The translations under genes and the position numbers were made by a program. Shown in pieces: positions 23,616-35,145 of a stretch of 62,595 nucleotides of DNA (the first letter of the stretch is position 1; every line of letters begins with the position of its first letter). The notes beneath the pieces are model-generated. The model was not told the origin of the DNA. It saw nothing but the letters and a program-made list of their open reading frames with translations, and ran no database searches. The stretch lies in the NCBI GenBank assembly GCA_009733575.1, contig ML769626.1, forward strand, positions 41,443 through 104,037, in the 5' to 3' direction. This DNA comes from Gymnopus androsaceus JB14. Its lineage: Eukaryota > Basidiomycota > Agaricomycetes > Agaricales > Omphalotaceae.

Positions 23616-25935
23616 CTACTGTCGAGGCGGAGGCGGTAAGTAAGGCATCGAGTCAGGCGCAAAATAAGAGCTATTCCGCTGCGAGGGAACCGAATAGCTA
23701 GTATTGTTATGAGGAGTTTCGGATGGCTGGTACGATGTTTGGAAGGTAAACTCGAGTGGGTAATTAGACGGGTGTATATAAGGGCTAGAAGGGGGCTGGG
23801 GATGGAGTGACGATGTCGGATGAGAATGGGAATAGTCAAGCTGAGAGATCGGCTGCTGCTGAGGGTAGGATATGACTGCAACCAATGATATGGGCAGTAA
23901 GAGGGAGATGATTCAGTGTAAAAGGGAGATTCGGTGTAAGAGGAAGATGATTCCGAGGATTGAGAGTGAGAGTACAGCTGATTGTGGGATTGCCTCTGAA
24001 TGGTCCAAATAAGCAAGGGACGAGTAGAAGACATCGCCTGTGGCATGTAGCTGCGTGGAAACGCGTTTAGAGGACGATGAGGTATCGTATTAGATGGTGT
24101 ATGGCTAGGCAAGGATTGTGACTGCGTTGGTGGCTGATATGTAGATGTTGAAGACGAGGCTCCGAGCCGGTAAGGTAGATAATGGTAAGGTAATAGTGCA
24201 AGTGATAGGATTATCAAGACTCACTGTGGCCCATACTCCTTCCCTTCATTGGCCTGGTGCTAAATTCGACAATTCCGACCCAGATTGCGCTGAATGAACA
24301 AGCGAGCTTGGATTTGGTCGCGATTTTGGTGTTGGCGTTGGTCTAGGGTTCGGATTACGCGAGAGAAGAGCTGCGTACGGGTTTTACAAAAGCTGAGGCA
24401 ACTGAGAATGATGTACAACCTAGACAGTAGCACACATTTTTGTTAGCTGCTATTTTGAATAAAATAAGTTGAAAAGCTACCGGTGGAGCCTGGGCACGTC
24501 GAGGGAGGGAAGAAATAGATCGTGGTGTGGTGTAAGTTAGAGATGAAGTCGTGGCCACTTGTGGCGCCGATGAGTGGGTTAAAGGAGCATGTGATGAGCG
24601 CTTATTTGCTCTTTCTTCGTTCAACTCTTGTTCAACTCTCTCAACGAGTTGAACTCACCAGCTCGCTTGACTGCTTTCGACTTTTCCTTCTTGGGCTTGG
24701 GAATAAACGGAATTTTGAGGACTGTGAGGGTTTCCACCAACGAAGGCCCATATTTCTCTCTCCACGACCACTGCGCACCAAGAACTTTGTCCAGACGCGC
24801 CAACGTCTTAATTGGACCCACTGAAGCGAGAAGCTCCACCGTATCATCCTTCAAGACACCTGAGGGACCGAATAACATTGAGGAGAAGTCGCGCCTGAAA
24901 TTTCCGTACGCCATTTATGCAATTTGTTCATCGTTTCTTTGTGAACTAACCCTTTCCTGATGATAGATCAACGACTCACCGTTTGTGGCGCACTCGAGTG
25001 CGTCTTGTCCAACAGTTTAGGATCACATATGTCGCAGCAAGCTACGCCATCCGCTAGCTCTATATGCATTTGTGAATACTAATTTCATTTCGCTGTTATC
25101 TATACTTATCTGGTTCTTTGTTCTTGAAGATCTTTGTAAGGACTTGTTGGCGGCATATCCCTGTTTGAACCAAGACGAAAAGCCCCTCGTTCGATCCAGT
25201 CTCGTCAATCGGAGGCTCGGACTTCAGGTAAATATGGTCCTTCTTTCCTCCATACCTCTATTAACCCCATGAATTTCCGCATACTGCCTCTTATCCTTTG
25301 CCGACATCTTTTTTTGCGCCGCTGCTCCACCCAGCTTCTTTTTTTTTCCAGATTTCTTGGCCGTATCCTCTACCAGTTCTTTCAAAGCACCCAATTCCTC
25401 TGCATATGCACTCTTCTCAACTAACAAGACCGCAAGACCACGGTGATTTGGTGCGCGCGCTGCCTGCCAGCTCTCTGAATGAACGATGATATAGTCCCGG
25501 GAAGCTTCCATTGTACAACAAGGTCTATGTCGGGTAGGTTACATCCCTATTCAAACATCAGATACATGAATTGACTTGAACTCATCATTCCAGCGGCATC
25601 CGTACAGATCAGTACTTAGACTTTACCAGTTCTGAACAGACGCATGACCTCCGCTTGGTACTCATGCGAAAATGCTGAGCTTTATACACGGAATCGGATG
25701 ATACCAAGTGCCTGCATCTCACTTGGTAAGAGCTCTGTCAAGTGATCCTCGATGTCAACCCCTTTGATAACTTTACCTGCATACAGGAATGTCTTTGGGA
25801 TGTGCTCGCTGTTGCTGATGTTCGAAGGAATGATGAAGTCGAGGTTACGGTAGAAATTGAGTGGATTTTTGATGGCTTGGACAGCTAGTAACACGTTGGG
25901 CCTGTCGTTTCCAACATTGAGGAACTTGTTCAGTT
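23616..25935 (-). pseudogene. RecQ-like DNA helicase, C-terminal half, decayed and truncated
   Basis: Agaric-type RecQ-family helicase remnant. From 25935 downward one can read LNVGNDRPNVLLAVQAI, RNLDFIIPSNI, IPKTFLYAGKVIKGVD, SAFSHEYQAEVMRLFRTGK, VLICTDAAG, DIDLVVQWKLPGT and ARAPNHRGLAVLLVE (the helicase C-lobe). A zinc-binding part follows (TGICRQQVLTKIFKNKEP and CCDICDPKLLDKT), then FRRDFSSMLFGPSGVLKDD, LLASVGPIKTLARLDKVLG and a low-complexity P/S/Q tail ending PPPPRQ at 23616. Lesions include loss of the arginine-rich motif VI by a frameshift near 25460, a stop near 25680, an in-frame TAA near 25620, a mutated splice donor near 25590 and further frame breaks in the tail. The N-terminal lobe is absent because the sequence switches to F-box repeat at about 25930. 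Confidence 0.8.
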
Positions 25936-27230
25936 TCGGTATTTTACATGGGATGACATGAGCTTCTTTTTTCACAGAGTGCCAAACCTCAGGAGTTTGC
26001 TACAGGTATCTCCCTCGTAGCCTCCCCTGGTCCCGATTGTTACATCTCGAAATCCGTCAGAACTTTTGGCCTACAGAGGAGGTTTCCAAGTGCACCAGTC
26101 TTATTTCTCTTGATATAAGAGATTTCGTAGACAATTGGGACAATTTGGCGTCCCCCGCAACATACACCATCGAAACATTGACTGTACGCTACAGTGTTAC
26201 TGCACTCCCGGATGAATCGGTATTCCCTTTCTTCACGTGTTCTTTGTTAAAGACTTTGCATCTGCTACACGACTTCCACTCCGCCTTGACTTCCTGGGAC
26301 AACTTTGACCTTTTCATGGCTTTTGTGAAGCGCTCATCATTGACCACCCTTTCCATGGAGAGTCTGTCACTCTCCGATTCGAATCTTGTCTACCTCCTCA
26401 GTCACATCCCAACTCTACAAGAGTTCACCCTCAGCAACAGCAACCTCCCATACCAACACAGTCCTATTACATCTCAACTTGTAGATAGCTTGCATTCCTA
26501 TCGTACGAGCTCTCTGCATCGCCACACGGCACCCCTCGTACCGAAACTACGCTCCCTCACCTTGGACTTCGACGGACTTTCATTTAAAGATGAAGCCATC
26601 GTAGATATGGTCAGGTCCCGGTGGACCCCAGGTCATACAGGTCAAGAAGTTGACTGTCTGCGATCGTTCACAATTATATATATTCCGAGGTAGGACGGAG
26701 ATTACGGGTGCTTATGATGTTTTGGATCATATCGAGAAGGTTGGTATGAGAGTCGCTATTTTGTGGAAGGCGAAAATCAAGTCAATTAACTGTGATCTCA
26801 AGGTGCGTATATGTTCGTTTCGCTGCTCTTGGCTCACCAAGGATTTCCTTGTAGTCCTTCGCACAGCACTTGAATTTACAGGTAAATCAAGTGTTCAATC
26901 GATTTGGAAGAATAAAAATCCTGTAGGTCGACAGTGTATTCATTCTTAAAGTACACAATACATAGTTGGTGCCAGAGAATCACAGCCTACGCCTCCCGAA
27001 ACTTTGGGCGCCATTCAGCCACTCTACCTCATTTCTCTCAGGTTGGTCCCTATCCGTTGGTACCTACGGACTGGCCGAGCTCTCTGAAATTTCTATTTTT
27101 AATTTCGCCCGTTGGATATCCTACTTACTCTTCCCACTCAAGCGTCAAAGCGGAACTCGTTTACTCATTCGTCATACACGGGAGCTGTGTGATATTCGTT
27201 TTATGCCAAAGCTTCCTATAATTATTTCCG
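25925..27230 (+). repeat. F-box-derived repeat unit, copy B
   Basis: Begins in AACTTGTTCAGTTTC at 25922-25936, the point where helicase homology on the other strand ends. A long open frame (26037-26693) encodes the family C-terminus: KCTSLISLDIRDFVDNWDN, TIETLTVRYSVTAL, SHIPTLQEFTLSNSN, FKDEAIVDMVRSRWTPG and VDCLRSFTII. No F-box or start region is present, so this is a 5'-truncated pseudogene. The downstream flank with GGTGCCAGAGAATCACAGCC (26968) is kept and ends near 27230, earlier than in copies A and C. Confidence 0.75.
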
Positions 27231-27245
27231 CCCACCCAGAGCGCC

Positions 27246-28440
27246 ATGGAGACACCCGCGGTCTTCGCAGAAGAGCAGCAAAAGACACGCATCGAATGCA
27301 ATCGACCTTGACATAATGAAGAGATGATTTCTATCCCTGTCGACCTGTATTGTCCCTCCCTACTTTGAAGGGTTCAGGGACAACTTTTGTCAACGCCGCT
27401 CGGATCCCAAGCTCTCAGATTTTGCTACCCGCATGATGTCTGAAGCCCTCTGCGTTATTTTCAAGAACGCGGCGGAGAAGGAGAAGGGTTTCTATCGGTA
27501 CCTCACAGCTCAATGGAATTCAAGTCGTCAAGACCAAATTCAAGTTCCGATTCCCTGGTGCTTCAGAAAACTATTACTATATGGACGGGCCCCACGAGGG
27601 CTATCCTCCTGTGGCCCCGACAGACGACCAAGTCAATCTCGAAATGTCTGGTGCGGATACAGACCCCAATTTTGAGCGGTTTGCCCGATACTTCGAAGGT
27701 TGCCGATATATTGCCGACCTGACACCGTTGACAAAGGAAGATGCACAACAATCTTCTGTTCCGGTGACACACCTAGGTATACCATCTCTTCTGTATGGGT
27801 TTAATATTTCACTTGATTTTTAGGTCCCAACATGCGAGTCTTTGATGCTGTCAACATCGATGAATCAGTCATCGAGCTTTTATCTCCTTGAATGATCCCT
27901 CTCTCGTATCATGTTCGCGCCGATAATATCGACGCCCAAATGACTTTGCCTCGTTTCTTTATTCACTCCAAATCCTCCACAAGTCTTTCCGTACTGCTAA
28001 CGACAACCCAGATATGCTGGCAAGTCGTCTTTGCGTACTTTCCATTTTAAATAACTTGTACAAATCGATCCTACTCGTCTAGTGTTCAGAGCAAGGACCT
28101 GCAGCGCAGGTGGATACAGCAGCCGCTGATGATGAAGACCAGTTCATTGTCATCAATTTCGTCCGTAAGAAGCCCTTCGTGGTGCGGCCCAGCTCGGCTT
28201 CGCTCCCGCTCAAAATGCGCTTCCGAGCATCCCAGGATACTGGAAGATGATCATTATGAAGTCACTGGCACCAGACTTTCGGACGATGTCTTCGCAATCT
28301 ATTATCGATCTTGTGTCACAAAGCTTCATGACCAAGGCTTTGTGCATGGTGAGCGTGAGGCCAATGTCCTACTTGGCGCAAGTTTGGCGAAGGGGGCAGT
28401 ATTGTATCATTGATTTCAATTGAGCGGCCGCGATGGGCAA
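27246..28440 (+). pseudogene. Fungal kinase-like gene, degenerate
   Basis: Starts with METPAVFAEEQQKTRIEC and soon meets stops. The readable pieces are PGASENYYYMDGPHEGYPP and ADTDPNFERFARYFEGCRYI (27550-27710), then VTKLHDQGFVHGEREANVLL (28310-28370) and IIDFN (28408). The last two resemble subdomains VIb (HGD..N, here HGE) and VII (IDFD, here IDFN) of the kinase-like genes that agarics carry in many copies. The usual catalytic D is replaced in both places, and the frame changes several times. I regard it as dead. The product would have been an atypical protein kinase of unknown role. Confidence 0.6.
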
Positions 28441-29123
28441 TCGCTCTTTTGACGTGATTTGGTTGTTCATGAGTCTATCACGAAGGAGACGATCTTGCAT
28501 ATATCGGTGAAGACAATCAGGACGCCGAGAGCCGACTCTGATGTACTAGACCTAGTAAGTACTTCAGTTCTCGAGCTTGCGAAATCATAAGCCTTGTTGC
28601 GTTGATGTGTTTGCGAGACCGCCGTTGACGTTTGCAAGACCTTGAGAGGTTTCAGCCGTTTTGAAGGATGCCTTGGAGGTGCTTTCAATATATCGGAATG
28701 GAGGAAAGAACTGACAACAAATCAACGAGTTCAATTAAATGTTCATTGTTCAACTTGGAGCTGATGATAGCTGGAGCATCATAATCCAAAGACAATGTTT
28801 TCAGACCTAGGTTCTTTTCGATGCATGTTATTTTGGGTACTGCCCAAGAATCATTAAAAGGAAACTCACCTTGCACGACCGTGGATTTATTTGTCTAGTG
28901 TCCTCACTTGATTGATAGGATCATGATGCGGTTCAATGAATGCCCAATCTGGGGCAGTAGCAACCACGTTCGGCGTCTGAAGAATGAATCGAATCTACCA
29001 AGTTCGATTGGATGCGGACAGTTTCCTCCGCATCCTCGGATCTAGCGTCGTCATGTCATAATTCAGCAGCACTTTATAAAGGCCAGAACATATGTATACT
29101 ACAGGCTACTATTTTCCCGTAAG
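28441..29123. other. Intergenic, no gene seen
   Basis: Short open frames here show no recognisable motif. The last 100 bases before 29124 are presumably the promoter and leader of the membrane-protein gene. Confidence 0.4.
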
Positions 29124-30523
29124 ATGACCTCAGAGGAGGCTCAGCAACTTGCTCTCATTGGGGGGAACAACTACGCAAATCTCACTTTTGTGATATTTGG
29201 ATCTACACTCCTAGGAGTGTACCTGCTGGCTTTTGCCATTGGTATGCGTGTTCTCTTGTGAGTATGAACATGCCATGATGATACGACAGATTGGTGACAT
29301 GTTTGACATCCATTGTTATCTAGTACAAAAAAGAATGGGAAGGCAACAAAGGTCTTGACTGGGTTCCTTATGGTTGCATTTGTCTTCACTATGCTTTTCA
29401 TATCGGGGACTATCCTATTTGAGTTGGTCCTCCTCAAATTTGGGCTAATCAAATCAGCGCCAGACGGCCTTGCGGCTCAACAATTAGCTGCTAGTGCAAA
29501 ACCAATATTGGGTATTTGGAATGCTATTATTGTGTGGTCTGTTAATCTCAGTGTAAGTGCAGTGGAGTCAGCCATTGTATAGATTTTACATCCAAAATGA
29601 AGTCATACTTATCTTACTGCTATCAGATTTTAATTGCGGATGGAATCATTGTTTGGAGAGCCTATGCCCTTTGGTTGAATCACAGGATTGTTAAATGGAT
29701 ATTAATTGTTATCTTGCTAGCCGATATAGGTTGGATCTTCTCTTCACAGTAATAGAATAATGCTAATTTGAAGCTTCTAGCACTGACTTTTGCTGACACC
29801 ATTACAGACACAGTGGAAGAAACACTGGAGTCTAATAGCATTCTCACTTTGGACTACATCAGTGTTGTGGTCTCCTTGATAGTCAATATAGTGGCAACAT
29901 CATTGATTGCTTATCGGGCATGGTAGGGACATTATTTGATTGTCTGTGAAACTACTTAATTCACATTCTTTACCTAGGACCTATTATAGATCAACTCGCT
30001 CTATCTCAACTAGAAACAAGAGATCACAAGTAGAGGCAATATTGCTGCTATGTATTGAGTCTGGAGCAATACTTGGGATAGTTCAGGTCTGTAGTTCCCC
30101 ATGACTCAAGAAGCATCTCAAAAAATGCTTATTTCTTATATTAAAAAGCTCCTTACGCTTATTTTGCAAGCACTAGATATAAGAGCTGTTCCTCTTTCTC
30201 CAATTACCTATGCTACTGGCCTCTTTTCAATTCTTTATGCATACACCGTTGTACGTATGCACCTGTTGTCTGAACCTAACCTAAACTCTTCTCACTTTTT
30301 TTTTGGCATTTTCATTCCCAAATTATAGGTTTTGAATCCCTTAGCTCTGGTTATCTTGGTTCAAACAGAAAACACATATGAAAGCAGTTATCACTCTAGC
30401 AGGGACCTACCTACTGTGGGAGAATCCCTGACTGATGTTGTGGGTAGGGAGGATATTGCCATGGGAGGATATTCATCTGCTTCCCGTGCTTCACGGGTTT
30501 CTTTCTATACATCTACAGTATAA
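29124..30523 (+). CDS. Multi-pass membrane protein, agaric-specific type
   Basis: Start at 29124 gives MTSEEAQQLALIGGNNYANL. Exons separated by short introns encode about seven hydrophobic segments: FVIFGSTLLGVYLLAFAI, VLTGFLMVAFVFTMLFISG, PILGIWNAIIVWSVNLS / ILIADGIIVWRAYALW, WILIVILLADI, ISVVVSLIVNIVATSLIA, AILLLCIESGAILGIVQ and ITYATGLFSILYAYTVV, then a Ser-rich cytosolic tail ending SRVSFYTSTV. The WRAYALW motif after a hydrophobic helix is typical of a membrane-protein family abundant in agarics. It appears intact. Function is unknown, though the topology is receptor-like. Local base composition is AT-richer than the housekeeping blocks. Confidence 0.8.
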
Positions 30524-32191
30524 TTTTGCTTTATTCCTTGAAGGTTGATCTTACATTTTTTAAATCTATTCTAGTATCTACCGTTATGAGGATCATAATT
30601 GAACAAATTTAACTTACACACACCAAGTACTATTAAGTATGGACTGGTCACTTTGATAAGAGTATCTGAGTAGCACAGTGTGTCTTGGCCCTGTTGCAAT
30701 GCCCAGATGTACAGTGATCATTGGAACTGGAACTGGAACTTACACTTAGCCTCACTCTACTCAAGTGGCAGAAGACTAAAAGGCATTAGTACATTAGCAT
30801 ACACTGCTCATGTACTTAATTCTATAAGGCTAATACCACTCTTCATCTCTGCCTCTTTATATTGTACATGTTAGGATTGTGCTCCAGGCTCTCAAGTCAG
30901 CCAAAGGGACCAAGAGCAAACCAAAAGGGTGAGCCCCAGACACAGATCTTGTAAACAAAAATGATTACAATTGTAAGTTTTACTTTGGTATACAAATTCT
31001 ACCATTGTAAATACCATATTACTATTATTACTAGTACTGTATTTGGTGCGCAAACTTCGGCCTCGTTTGCGCTTATTTCAATAGGCGGCAACCCACTACC
31101 GTAACCGCTAACCACAAAACTAACGCTACCGCTACCAAGGATGTTTGGCAATGCTGGACTCGCTCTCTAATGTTAGGGTTCACCCTTCAGGCAAACCCTA
31201 ACGAGAGCGAGCCACGGCATTGCTTTGAAAGAAAAAAAAAATTAGAATATATTGCATTTCACTCCTGTTGAGGTTCAAACACACGCTGTCAGGCCAATCA
31301 CAGAGCCTGTCAGATTTAGTGGCTAAGAATACCATTACGCCATAAGGTGCACATGAATGTTGTAATGTAATTGAGATATATTACATCACCATTGTTAGGC
31401 TGTATACTAACTGTAGTAATTTGTAGAATAAGCTAAAACTTACAATTGTAATTATTTGTCAACAAGTCTAGTGTCATAGGTTGAAAGGGTAGAAGGTCAA
31501 CCAAGTTGCTGTCCGTTTCAACCATAAGTTCACAGTATGTGACCCATGATGTGCCCTGTTCAGAATTTTTGGTGTTCACAGATGGAAGTGAGCTGTGACA
31601 TAGTTGCAAACAGTTCACTTGCACAGTGTGTAGGGCCTCACTGAACCACTGCACAAGTGCCCAGTAACTTGTTAACTTATTTTTGGAGTCATTTCTGGCT
31701 TGTTTGCAGGTGGACTGAGCAAATTTTGATTTCCCCAGCATTTTTGTACCATTTTTGAGGAATTTTTTTTTCTGTCTTGGTTGTCATGGTGTTCACAACC
31801 CAGAGTGACTGGTGACAGTCTGCTGTGAACTGTTCATTTTGGGTTGATGTGGCCCGTGACTGAACTTTTGGTTGAAATGGTACAGTACTAACAGTTGAAG
31901 TTACCAAGTGAAGTGAAACCTTGGTTCTGTTCAACTTCTGCCATTAGCAGAACCCTCACCACACCATAGGGTTCCAGGATAGAAAAGGACTTGGAAAGAG
32001 AATAAGTTCAACTGAAGCATCTGAATGTTGACTGAGATGAAAGATACAGTAAGAAAAAATTCCTCAGTTTAAATATTAACCTTCTTATTGTCTATTGAAG
32101 CCTTGTTGTAGAAGTCCTTCCTGCATAATAATATGTATTCAGGGGGACCAATCAGCATGGTCATAACAGTACACAAAAGAACTCAAGAGAA
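30524..32191. other. AT-rich gene-free stretch with small palindromes
   Basis: No gene is supported over about 1.7 kb. It holds a perfect 8-bp hairpin GCGCAAAC/GTTTGCGC at 31048-31072, a longer imperfect palindrome at 31148-31223, and recurring TGTTCACAG/TTCACTTG-like words at 31570-31850. It may contain remnants of small transposons. Confidence 0.5.
31148..31223. repeat. Imperfect palindrome with ~32-bp arms
   Basis: The arm at 31148-31180 (GCAATGCTGGACTCGCTCTC and on to TTAGGGTT) pairs with 31192-31223 (AACCCTAACGAGAGCGAGCC and on to GCATTGC), with a few mismatches and a 4-base gap. The loop is about 11 nt. It looks like a foldback element remnant. Confidence 0.7.
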
Positions 32192-33549
32192 TTATAAATT
32201 CATCTCCCCTAAAATTTGAACTGTTGTGTCATACAGCTCCTTCTGCAACCTTTCATCCATTGCATACTTGGATGGCTCCATGATATTGGCCACAGGTGTC
32301 AAGTATGCTCCTTCATACAGCTTCCTCTGGGTTTCATTATCACTCTTCCGGGAGGCAGCAACTTCTTTCCCTGCTGCAGCAAATGCTGAAGTCATGGCAC
32401 CCTTCCTCCATGGTACAAAAACCATTGGCCCCACAACTGTTTTCAGAAACCACCCAAAAAGTGGTATGGCATTGAGAAACCCTTTTGCACCCACAGTGAG
32501 TACAGGTCCAGGATGCACAGCAAGACATGTTATTTTTACTGATTCAGAGTTTAGCCGGGCTTGAAGATGTTTAATGTGGAGGATGTTAGCTAGTTTTGAG
32601 CTTCCTATGTATGGGAGAAGTCAACATTATGTGGAGAGTATAAAGATAAAGAAGAGGCACCATATGTAGTCAGAGACATTCCATATTGCTTATTGAGACT
32701 CTCCTTGCCAATGAACGAATCAGGGTTTGCCTGCTTATGCGCAATGGATGTGACCTAGATAATAAAATATGCATGTTTCTATGAGCCTGACAACAAAGGG
32801 AGTACAAGAACTCATGCGTACATTAACAATACGAACATCTGACTCATCCAAAGCTGCGGTACTCTTCAGAAGGGGCAGTAAGGTCTCAGTGAGCACAAAA
32901 TGGCTTATATGACTGATAGAGATGGCATGCAGATGAGCATTGCAATTCCAATAGACTGAAACTGTATACACGTACTTCACAACCATGATATCAAGCAACC
33001 CGTCCTTGTCAATCTTGTAGGGACCGTACGATGTACTGGAAAGAATAATAAAAATCAATTCTGCGCAGACAAACGGTGATGGCAACTCTTACTGAGATGC
33101 ATTATTCACTACAAGGAATAAGTAGCTTTCACTTTCAATCCAATAGAGATTCTTAATTCACCTAGTATATCTAGCCGTTCCTCCTCTCGAAGAAACTGAG
33201 TCCCTGCCTCTTTCGCGAGACGTGGATCCGACAAGTTGAGTGGGAGCCAGTGTACGCTTCCCACGTTTCCCCCGGTGGCATCCTTCTGAAGCTCTGCTTC
33301 GATCTCTCTGATGGCGTCTCTGGCTTTATCCCCGCTGCGAGCAGCTATATACACTTTTGCGCCCTTGCGAGCAAGAAATTGTACTGTCGCATATCCGATC
33401 CCGGTACTAAATGATTATTTTGTTCAGAAGCTACTCTGCAACAAGACGAGCAACGAGCCATAAACTCACTTGCCACCAGTGACAATTGCTACCTTGCCAT
33501 TCAGATCCGTCAAGTCATCCTCCGAGATACTTTTTCTTGACACAGTCAT
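32192..33549 (-). CDS. Short-chain dehydrogenase/reductase (retinol-dehydrogenase-like)
   Basis: NAD(P)-dependent oxidoreductase with a Rossmann fold. The start at 33549 gives MTVSRKSISEDDLTDLNGKVAIVTGG. A short intron then rejoins to make the cofactor motif TGGNTGIG. The rest follows in order: YIAARSGDKARDAI, a VNNAS motif (the NNAG-type motif, here NNAS), HFVLTETLLPLL, VTSIAHKQ, and the catalytic YGSSKLAN created by splicing out an intron near 32590-32650. The tail contains VHPGPVLT (the PG motif after the active site) and ends LGEMNL. Every junction I checked keeps frame, so the gene seems intact. The substrate is not predictable. Confidence 0.85.
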
Positions 33550-34164
33550 AGCTAGTATACCGAAACGGTTGGATTTGCGGAGTCGTCGTCTGTACTTAGG
33601 ATGTTGGGCGTCGAACTAATTGGGCGTCGAACTAATAAAGTCGGGACCTGAAGTTCGCACACCGAACGATCCACATGGCATGACATGGGAAATGATGGCT
33701 CAAAGATGATGCCGGCGGACTAATGTGCAGTATTTCGTGTATTATAATTTATAATTATCACATTCTATGCGGTACTGGTCACATCTCTCAGCCTGGACAA
33801 GCGGTGAATGCTTTTATTGTCTACAAAATTCTTTTTACAGAAATGGCTGGTTCAAGGCTGGTCAACAATTTGGGGGAATATGATCGGCCGGCATCATCTA
33901 GCATGCCATGTGGATTGTTCGGTGTACAAATCTGGGCGCTTATCTTTCCCAATACAAGCTCAAGTTGCGCAAATACACATCTATCATCACAATTCTTTCC
34001 TCATCGGATCCGTCCTGCTCATACTGTACATCTCAGTTGCAATACTCTTAATTCTTGAAAGTGCATGAATGTGCAAACACATCCACGAACGAAATCGAAG
34101 TGAATGGTGGGGTTGTGAGGCTCAAATTGGGTACTCAGGTCGTAATGTAACACTGCTGTTCATT
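33550..34164. other. Intergenic with a 16-bp tandem duplication
   Basis: TTGGGCGTCGAACTAA is present twice in perfect tandem at 33604-33635, just upstream of the dehydrogenase. Being a duplicated block in the likely promoter, it may hold a regulatory site, but that is only a possibility. Nothing else is supported to 34164. Confidence 0.5.
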
Positions 34165-35145
34165 TAGACTTGTACTGTAGAGAGCTTGCATTCCCATCGT
34201 ACTAGATCCTTGCGTTGCACACGGCACCCCTTCAAGTTGCACCGAGACTGCGCTCCTCACCTTGAATTTCGACGGGCCTTCATTTAAAGATGAAGTCATC
34301 GTCAAACGGGTCAAATCTCGGTAGACTCCAGGCCATGAAGGTCAAGAATCTGACTGTCTGCGATCATTCTCAATCATATTCCGAACCAGGACGAATATCT
34401 CGGATGATTATGATGTCCTGGATTATATCGAAAGGATGGTATGAGAGCTGCTATTTAATTTGTGAAAAGGCGAACATGGAGTTAGTTGACTGTGATCTCA
34501 AGATGCTCGCTTCGCTGTTTCCGGCTCACCATTTCCTTGTAGCCCTTCGCTTCGCACAGCATCTGGTTTTACCGGTCAAGTGTTCGATCGATTTGGAAGA
34601 TAAAAATCCCGTAGGTCGAAAAGTGTATTCTCTCTTAAAATACACAATACATGGTTCCAGCATTTCGCAAAGACTTTGAAGTTGACGCCGAAGAGAACCG
34701 GTTTGCTCGAGAAAACGGTCAAGGAATGTGGCTTGGTGCCAGAAAATCACAGCCTACGCCTCCCGAAACTTTGGGCGCCATTCAGCCACTCTACCTCGTT
34801 TCTCTCAGGTTGATCCCTCTCCGTTGGTACCTAAGGACTAGGCCAAGTTCCCTGAACTGTCTATTTCAATTTCGCCCGTTGGACGTATATCTTATTTACC
34901 CTTTCCACTCAAGCGTCACTCGTTTACTCATGATTCGCTAGACACGGGAACTATCAAAGCTTTGTATAATTCTTTCTTTGGTCGATTGTTTGCTAACTGA
35001 AGTTCATCCGTACCAACCGTTCAGAGAGAATAAGAACAAAATCATGACATGAATTTGTGATGATATGAATTTGATGATGCGATAAATCTAAGCCCACACT
35101 CGTCCGTACCAGTCGAGTACCGACCTAGAGGACCATATATACATA
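34165..35145 (+). repeat. F-box-derived repeat unit, copy C
   Basis: Shortest and most decayed copy. It starts within the sequence for the late F-box C-terminus (GAGAGCTTGCATTCCCATCG; equivalent to 18645 in copy A), and continues through the GGCCTTCATTTAAAGATGAAG block and GGTGCCAGAAAATCACAGCC (34735). It ends with GATGATGCGATAAATCTA (35071) and the CCGTACCAGTCGAGTACCG block (about 35105), which also ends copy A. Reading frames are broken throughout. Copies A and C share about 120 bp at the 3' end that B lacks. Confidence 0.75.
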
